Assembly (NCBI GenBank): GCA_963784805.1
Contig: CAWASR010000019.1
Location: 186,001-250,000 of the forward strand
Origin: Roseiarcus sp963784805
GTDB lineage: Bacteria; Pseudomonadota; Alphaproteobacteria; Rhizobiales; Beijerinckiaceae
Length of the DNA: 64,000 nt
Reading direction: 5' to 3'
Below, piece by piece: positions 59,791-64,000 of the stretch. Under the pieces are notes generated by a model, which was given only the letters and a program-made list of their open reading frames with translations, was not told where the DNA came from and did not search any database. Within the stretch, counting starts at the first letter, position 1. Every line of letters starts with the position of its first letter. The position numbers were made by a program, and so were the translations under genes.

Positions 59791-61233
59791 TTGTCGTTTT
59801 TCACCGATCTTGTTTTCGAGGCCGGGCTGGTCGCCCGCTCGCTTGGCGACTACTTTTCCGGCGGCGGCTTGCGGCTCGGCGTCACCGGCCTGTCGCGCTC
59901 CGGCAAGACCGTGTTCCTCACCGCGCTGGTCAACAATCTGATCGCGGACGCGCGGCTGCCTGTGCTTGCCGCGTCGGCCGAGGGGCGCATCACCCGCGCG
60001 AAACTCGAACCGCAACCGGACGACGCCGTGCCGCGCTTCGCCTACGAGGACCGTCTCGCCAGTCTCACCGGGCCGGACCGTCATTGGCCGCAATCGACGC
60101 GGCGCATTTCGCAGTTGCGCCTGACGATCGAGTTCGAAAGCGCCGCCGGCTGGGGCCGGCGGAGCTCCAGTCTGGCGCTCGATCTCGTCGACTATCCCGG
60201 CGAATGGCTGTTGGACCTGCCGTTGCTCGACAAGACCTATGCCGAATGGGCGCGCGAGACGCTGAGCGCGAGCGAGGCGCCGGCGCGCGCGCCGCTTTCG
60301 GCCGACTGGCGGGCGGCTCTGAAGGGCCTCGACGCTCACGCCGCGGCGAGCGAAGAAACTGCGCGGGACGTCGCGGAACGCTTCACCGCCTATCTGCGCC
60401 GGGCGCGCGAGGACGTCTATGCGCTTTCGACCCTGCCGCCGGGCCGGTTCCTGATGCCCGGCGATCTCGAGGGCTCGCCAGCGCTGACATTCGCGCCGAT
60501 CCCGCTCGGCGAAGGCGCCGCGATCGGCGCCGGATCGATGGCGGCGATGATGGAGCGGCGCTACGAGGCGTACAAGGCGCACGTGGTCAAGCCGTTCTTC
60601 CGCGATCATTTCGCCCGGCTCGACCGGCAGATCGTGCTGGTCGACGCTCTATCCGCGCTCAATTCCGGTCCGGCCGCGCTGCGCGATCTCGAGGCCGCGC
60701 TCGCCGACGTGATGCGCGCGTTCCGGGCCGGACGCGCCTCGCGGCTCGCCTCGATCTTCCGCCCGCGCGTCGACCGCATCCTGTTCGCCGCCACCAAGGC
60801 GGATCATCTGCATCACACCAGCCACGATCGGCTGGAGGCGATCTTGCGCGCGCTGACCGCCAGGGCGATCGCGCGCGCCGAGGGCGTGGGAGCCGAGATC
60901 GACGTCATCGCCCTCGCCGCGATCCGCGCCACCCGCGAAGCCCAGATCAGGGAGGGAGGCGAAACGTTGGACGCGATCATCGGCGTGCCCGAAGCGGGAG
61001 AGACCATCGGAGGACAGGTCTTCGACGGCGTCGCAGAAGCCGCGGTGTTTCCAGGCGAATTGCCGGCCGATCCGAATGCGATTTTCGCCGGCGACGCGAT
61101 CGCCCTGCCCGAGGCCGACAACGACTGGCGCTTCGTGCGCTTCCGACCGCCTCTGGTGGCGCGCGGCGTCCCCGCGCCGCAGATCAGGCTCGATCGCGCG
61201 CTGCAGTTTCTGATCGGGGATCGTCTGGCATGA
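59791..61233 (+). CDS. ycjX: YcjX family P-loop NTPase
   Basis: The 480-residue protein has a Walker A G-L-S-R-S-G-K-T at 33-40, then family features LDLVDYPGEWLLDLPLL and YAEWARETL. The later part has PPGRFLMPGDLEGSPALTF, RQIVLVDALSALNSG, VDRILFAATKADHLHH and VRFRPP. YcjX (DUF463) proteins are conserved with YcjF, possibly dynamin-like GTPases in stress or envelope maintenance. TTG start; 4-base ATGA overlap with the ycjF-like gene. Confidence 0.92.
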   Translation: MSFFTDLVFEAGLVARSLGDYFSGGGLRLGVTGLSRSGKTVFLTALVNNLIADARLPVLAASAEGRITRAKLEPQPDDAVPRFAYEDRLASLTGPDRHWPQSTRRISQLRLTIEFESAAGWGRRSSSLALDLVDYPGEWLLDLPLLDKTYAEWARETLSASEAPARAPLSADWRAALKGLDAHAAASEETARDVAERFTAYLRRAREDVYALSTLPPGRFLMPGDLEGSPALTFAPIPLGEGAAIGAGSMAAMMERRYEAYKAHVVKPFFRDHFARLDRQIVLVDALSALNSGPAALRDLEAALADVMRAFRAGRASRLASIFRPRVDRILFAATKADHLHHTSHDRLEAILRALTARAIARAEGVGAEIDVIALAAIRATREAQIREGGETLDAIIGVPEAGETIGGQVFDGVAEAAVFPGELPADPNAIFAGDAIALPEADNDWRFVRFRPPLVARGVPAPQIRLDRALQFLIGDRLA

Positions 61234-62282
61234 GCCACCGCCCGCCTCGCCCGCGCGCCTTCAGGCTCGACGATTCGCGCGTCGCGGTCGACGACGCCCC
61301 TGCCCCGTTCGCGCCGGCCGCGATCATTCGATCGCAGCATGAGCCGATTCCCGCCGCGACCGGGCCGGCGCCGATCGACGAGGAGGAGCGGCAGGTCGAG
61401 GCGGCGCAGAAATCCGGCCTTATTTCCCGCTGGCGCTTCAGTCTCGCGAGCCTCGCCTGGACCGGCCTTGCCGGTCTCGCCTCGCTCGCCTTCGGCCTGT
61501 GGACCACGAACCTGATCGAGGGATTGTTCGCCAGGGCGGAGTCGCTCGGCATGATCGGCCTCGCCTTCGGCGCGCTGTTCCTCGCCGGCCTCGCCGGTCT
61601 CGCCGCGCGCGAGGTCGTCGCGGTCACGCGCCAGACGCGGATCGCCGAGATGCATGTCGCCTTCGCCAAGGCCCGCGCCGCCGACGACGGCGAAGCGGGA
61701 AAGCGCCTCGTCGGCCGGCTCGTCGCGCTTTATCGCGACCGGCCGGAGACGGCGCGCGCGCGCGCGCAAGTCGAGGACGCGGCGCGCGCGATCATCGACG
61801 GGCGCGACCTGATCGACGTCGCCGAGAGGGCGCTCTTAAGGCCGCTCGACGACAAGGCGAAGGGCGAGATCGCCGCCGCGGCCAAGCGCGTCTCGTTCGT
61901 CACCGCGATCAGTCCGCGCGCGGTTCTCGACGTCATCTTCGTCGTCGCACAGATCGTCCGCCTGGTTCGGCGGATCGCCGAAATCTATGGCGGCCGGCCG
62001 GGATTCCTCGGCCTGATCAAGCTCGCCCGCTCGATCGGCGCCCATCTGGCCATCACCGGCGGCATGGCGGTCGGCGACAGTCTGTTGCAGCAGATCGTCG
62101 GCCATGGCGTCGCCTCGAAAATCTCCGCCCGCCTGGGCGAGGGCGTGCTGAACGGCATGCTGACCGCGCGGGTCGGCCTGTCGGCGCTCGCCGTCTGCCG
62201 CCCCGCCCCGTTCGCGGTCGACCAGCCGCCCCGCGTTTCCGACGTCGCGCCGTTCCTGTTCAGCGGCGGGAAGGAGGAGTGA
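61230..62282 (+). CDS. YcjF-like membrane protein (DUF697/TIGR01620)
   Basis: The 350-residue protein has a Pro/Ala-rich N-terminal region and two transmembrane helices at about 72-92 and 106-127 (LASLAWTGLAGLASLAFGL, LGMIGLAFGALFLAGLAGL). The DUF697 part follows at about 210-345 (TAISPRAVLDVIFVVAQ, YGGRPGFLGLIKLARSIGAHL, LGEGVLNGMLTARVGL). It is coupled to ycjX by ATGA; together they are the standard YcjX-YcjF unit. Confidence 0.9.
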   Translation: MSHRPPRPRAFRLDDSRVAVDDAPAPFAPAAIIRSQHEPIPAATGPAPIDEEERQVEAAQKSGLISRWRFSLASLAWTGLAGLASLAFGLWTTNLIEGLFARAESLGMIGLAFGALFLAGLAGLAAREVVAVTRQTRIAEMHVAFAKARAADDGEAGKRLVGRLVALYRDRPETARARAQVEDAARAIIDGRDLIDVAERALLRPLDDKAKGEIAAAAKRVSFVTAISPRAVLDVIFVVAQIVRLVRRIAEIYGGRPGFLGLIKLARSIGAHLAITGGMAVGDSLLQQIVGHGVASKISARLGEGVLNGMLTARVGLSALAVCRPAPFAVDQPPRVSDVAPFLFSGGKEE

Positions 62283-62505
62283 GGATGGACGAGGAGGAGG
62301 AGATCATCACCACCGGTGATCCTCGTAGGGATTGCTGAAAGCTCGCTTCTAGGTCACTCTCTGCTCTGGTCCTGTAAGATCCGTAAGACTTTGGCCTGGC
62401 GACGCAGGCGCTGAGTGATTTCCTAAGCGCTCCCGGGCCTTCTGTGTTATTCTGCACACGCGCGATCGCGACGCTGATATCTACGTTCCTGGTTGGGCGG
62501 CTGCA
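62283..62505. other. Intergenic region with a drop in GC content
   Basis: After the ycjF-like stop a short ORF of 17 codons (MDEEEEIITTGD, ATG at 62285) has no homology I recognise and may be incidental. From about 62340 on, base use becomes less GC-rich than the rest of the window and remains so to the right edge. This marks a likely boundary of a later acquired segment; no att-like repeat or integrase is visible within the window. Confidence 0.5.
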
Positions 62506-63798
62506 ATGCGAGCGAAATTCTGTCACGTCCTACGGGTCATTGCGCTTGTCATCTTGATTCCTTCAATCGCCCGTGCTCAGGGCGTCTGCGTCACCAGATT
62601 TGACCGTTGCAATCTAAAGGGACCATTGCCCGTAGGCAGCGCTTGCTCATGCGTCGATCGGCTCGGCCATGTTGTTCAAGGCATCGTTAAACGCAATTCG
62701 CCGCCGCCCGCTCCGCTCCCGGCGCCCCCCAAGCCAACGCAGGTCTACAAGCATTCCCACAAGCATCATCGCAAGCATTACCGCCCGTCGCCGACCGCTC
62801 CGCTCCCGGCGCCCTCCATGCCAGCGCAAGCGTATCCGAATTCCCGCCCGTCGCCGCCAGCTCCACTCCCGGCGCCCTCCATGCCAGCGCAAGCGTACCC
62901 GACTTCCCGCCCCTCGCCGCACGCTCCGCTCCCGGCGCCCTCCATGCCGGCGCAGGCGTACCCGCATTACCGCCCGTCGTCGACCGTTCCGCTCCCTGCG
63001 CCCTCCGTGCCAGTGCAAGCGTCCCCGACTTCCCGCCCCTCGCCGCACGCTCCGCTCCCGGCGCCCTCCATGCCAGCGCAAGCGCACCCGCAGGGAGGTG
63101 GTGGGGGCGGCGGCGGCGCTGGCGAACCTGGAGTTCCTATCGTAGATACAGCCTATGCTCCCCTTTACAATTCTGGTTCAGAAGCTTCGGGATATGGACT
63201 CTACTCGTACGTCATTCTGTTGGGTTTCGGCGATCGCGACCGCGCCCTTGTCAAGACGATCGTAGAGTCCACGCCTGGGGCGGAGGGACTTCCTTGGCCG
63301 CATGCGCAGATCAATTTACTTCTCTTTCCAACCAAACAAAGCGCCGCAACTCAATGCCTCCGGGCCTCAGTCGACGCCCGTTTAAACTGCGTTCAGAAGC
63401 AAATACTTGATATGTCAAACTATGATTATGACTCAGCGCGGACATTTCTCTATAAAACATGTATTAATCCAATAGAAGATATGAAGAGCTTTTGCGCCTC
63501 TGCATTCGGAAGAGGGCCGTTTTTATTCACCTACTCCCATCCTGCATCTAACTTAAGCAATATACCGCCTCCATTTTTGTTTGTCGATTTATCAACGGTT
63601 GAGGAAGGTGCATTTTCCGAATACCTTGATGCATATAAAAGTCAAGTCAAGCGCGAAGACATATCGGACGGAAGCAAAATAAATACTGTGCGATTGAAGA
63701 TATTATCCTTGATATTATCAGGCGCTGGAGTTCTGAATCCAGTCGAAAAGGCGCTTGCGGACATCTTGCATGTCTCCGGTCAGGGTGTTGGCAAATGA
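62506..63798 (+). CDS. Secreted protein with Pro-rich tandem repeats and unknown C-terminal domain
   Basis: The 430-residue product has a Sec signal (VIALVILIPSIARA) and a small Cys-rich N-terminal region (C-V-T-R-F-D-R-C, C-S-C-V-D). A degenerate Pro/His segment comes next (KHSHKHHRKHY), then five 21-residue repeats of the S-P-x-A-P-L-P-A-P-S-M-P-A-Q-A-Y-P type. A Gly run follows, then a globular C-terminal domain of about 220 residues (YAPLYNSGSEASGYGLYSYV through LKILSLILSGAG) with four cysteines. The C-terminal domain is AT-richer and not recognised. It overlaps the following small membrane protein (ATGA). Confidence 0.8.
   Translation: MRAKFCHVLRVIALVILIPSIARAQGVCVTRFDRCNLKGPLPVGSACSCVDRLGHVVQGIVKRNSPPPAPLPAPPKPTQVYKHSHKHHRKHYRPSPTAPLPAPSMPAQAYPNSRPSPPAPLPAPSMPAQAYPTSRPSPHAPLPAPSMPAQAYPHYRPSSTVPLPAPSVPVQASPTSRPSPHAPLPAPSMPAQAHPQGGGGGGGGAGEPGVPIVDTAYAPLYNSGSEASGYGLYSYVILLGFGDRDRALVKTIVESTPGAEGLPWPHAQINLLLFPTKQSAATQCLRASVDARLNCVQKQILDMSNYDYDSARTFLYKTCINPIEDMKSFCASAFGRGPFLFTYSHPASNLSNIPPPFLFVDLSTVEEGAFSEYLDAYKSQVKREDISDGSKINTVRLKILSLILSGAGVLNPVEKALADILHVSGQGVGK
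62788..63102 (+). repeat. Five 63-bp tandem repeats (21 aa each)
   Basis: Five consecutive 63-bp units (62788, 62851, 62914, 62977, 63040) encode S-[PS]-x-[AV]-P-L-P-A-P-S-[MV]-P-[AV]-Q-A-x-P-x-x-R-P. Units are similar at DNA level, and a partial unit precedes them at about 62698. Length variation among strains is expected because of replication slippage. Confidence 0.9.
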
Positions 63799-63986
63799 CA
63801 AATACGGCTATTGCATTTGCTATCACGCTAGCGATAGCGGTTGTTTATGGAGTAATTTTCAAGGCAATCTATCCATTGGTAAAAATTGATACCGGCTTGG
63901 CTCTTGGATTTGCTCTGGCGGGTATTCTGACCTACCTCTTACTGAGAGCGGTACTACAGCGATTGAAGGGCAGCCGGAGCACTTAA
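63795..63986 (+). CDS. Small membrane protein of unknown function
   Basis: The 63-residue product has two hydrophobic segments (AIAFAITLAIAVVYGVIFKAIY and LALGFALAGILTYLLLRAVL) with a basic C-terminus. It overlaps the stop of the secreted repeat protein (ATGA), so the two are translated together and may act as a pair. No family recognised; GC content and codon use match its partner and differ from the rest of the window. Confidence 0.7.
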   Translation: MTNTAIAFAITLAIAVVYGVIFKAIYPLVKIDTGLALGFALAGILTYLLLRAVLQRLKGSRST

Positions 63987-64000
63987 GTGTGATCCCCTGC

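Noticed and set aside
62285..62338. 17-codon ORF MDEEEE after ycjF
   Set aside because: Too short, no homology and no clear ribosome site; noted only within the intergenic entry.
1..64000. tRNA, rRNA, CRISPR and insertion sequences
   Set aside because: No cloverleaf-like sequence with CCA-end context, rRNA signature, spaced direct repeats or transposase recognised by eye; a covariance-model search could still find a small RNA.

Overview
This window is GC-rich chromosomal DNA from an alphaproteobacterium of the Hyphomicrobiales (Rhizobiales), most likely near the methanotroph/Beijerinckiaceae-Methylocystaceae group. The evidence is the frr-uppS-cdsA-dxr-rseP-bamA-lpxD-fabZ-lpxA-lpxI-lpxB order, LpxI instead of LpxH, a CckA hybrid kinase, and alphaproteobacterial families (DUF3126, DUF4170, DUF3775, single-cysteine DksA, paired PilZ, OpgGH). 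Placement below order level is inference. I recognised no rRNA, tRNA, CRISPR array or insertion sequence.

Layout. 1-2.6 kb: a broken sulfatase running off the left edge, two small membrane proteins and a formylglycine-generating enzyme that could mature the sulfatase. 2.9-4.3 kb: two periplasmic c-type cytochromes. 4.4-8.6 kb: cysQ, DUF4170, a DUF374 acyltransferase, waaA and lpxK (late lipid A/Kdo assembly). 8.8-11.8 kb: thioesterase, membrane metallophosphoesterase, VIT/CCC1 transporter. 11.9-23.8 kb: the long envelope-biogenesis run frr to lpxB on the minus strand. 24-27.3 kb: DUF502, DUF3775, glmS. 27.5-30 kb: a copper module (DUF2946, CopC, PCu(A)C, CopD). 30.1-31.4 kb: a DUF559 gene between inverted palindromic repeats, reading in frame into a lipoprotein. 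31.5-37.7 kb: glmU, opgG, opgH, rhomboid protease. 38.3-42.5 kb: PAS and PilZ proteins, gamma-carbonic anhydrase-like protein, a duplicated DUF3126, cysE. 42.6-47.1 kb: cyclase-family hydrolase, tryptophanase, TauE/SafE exporter, 8-oxoguanine deaminase-like hydrolase. 47.2-50.5 kb: a broken outer-membrane protein gene and TadE/TadE/TadG. 50.8-59.7 kb: phosphatase, CoxE-like VWA protein, UspA, dksA, FliO-like protein, cckA, moxR, sixA. 59.8-62.3 kb: the ycjX-ycjF-like pair. 62.3-64 kb: an AT-richer segment with a secreted proline-rich repeat protein and a small membrane protein.

The main theme is cell-envelope construction: isoprenoid and undecaprenyl carrier (dxr, uppS), phospholipid precursor (cdsA), UDP-GlcNAc (glmS, glmU), lipid A (lpxA, lpxB, lpxD, lpxI, lpxK, waaA), outer-membrane assembly (bamA, rseP) and periplasmic glucans (opgGH).

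The most striking global signal is eight places where one gene continues in another frame after exactly one extra base (156, 427, 1349, 15902, 47683, 48721, 48869, 55037). I found no deletions. The essential gene lpxD is among them, so a sequencing or assembly artefact is the leading explanation, and affected genes should not be taken as truly dead. The strongest biological leads are the DUF559/palindrome unit, the orphan terminator at 37.9 kb, the shared promoter module at 47.2 and 48.1 kb, the tryptophanase neighbourhood and the AT-rich right edge.
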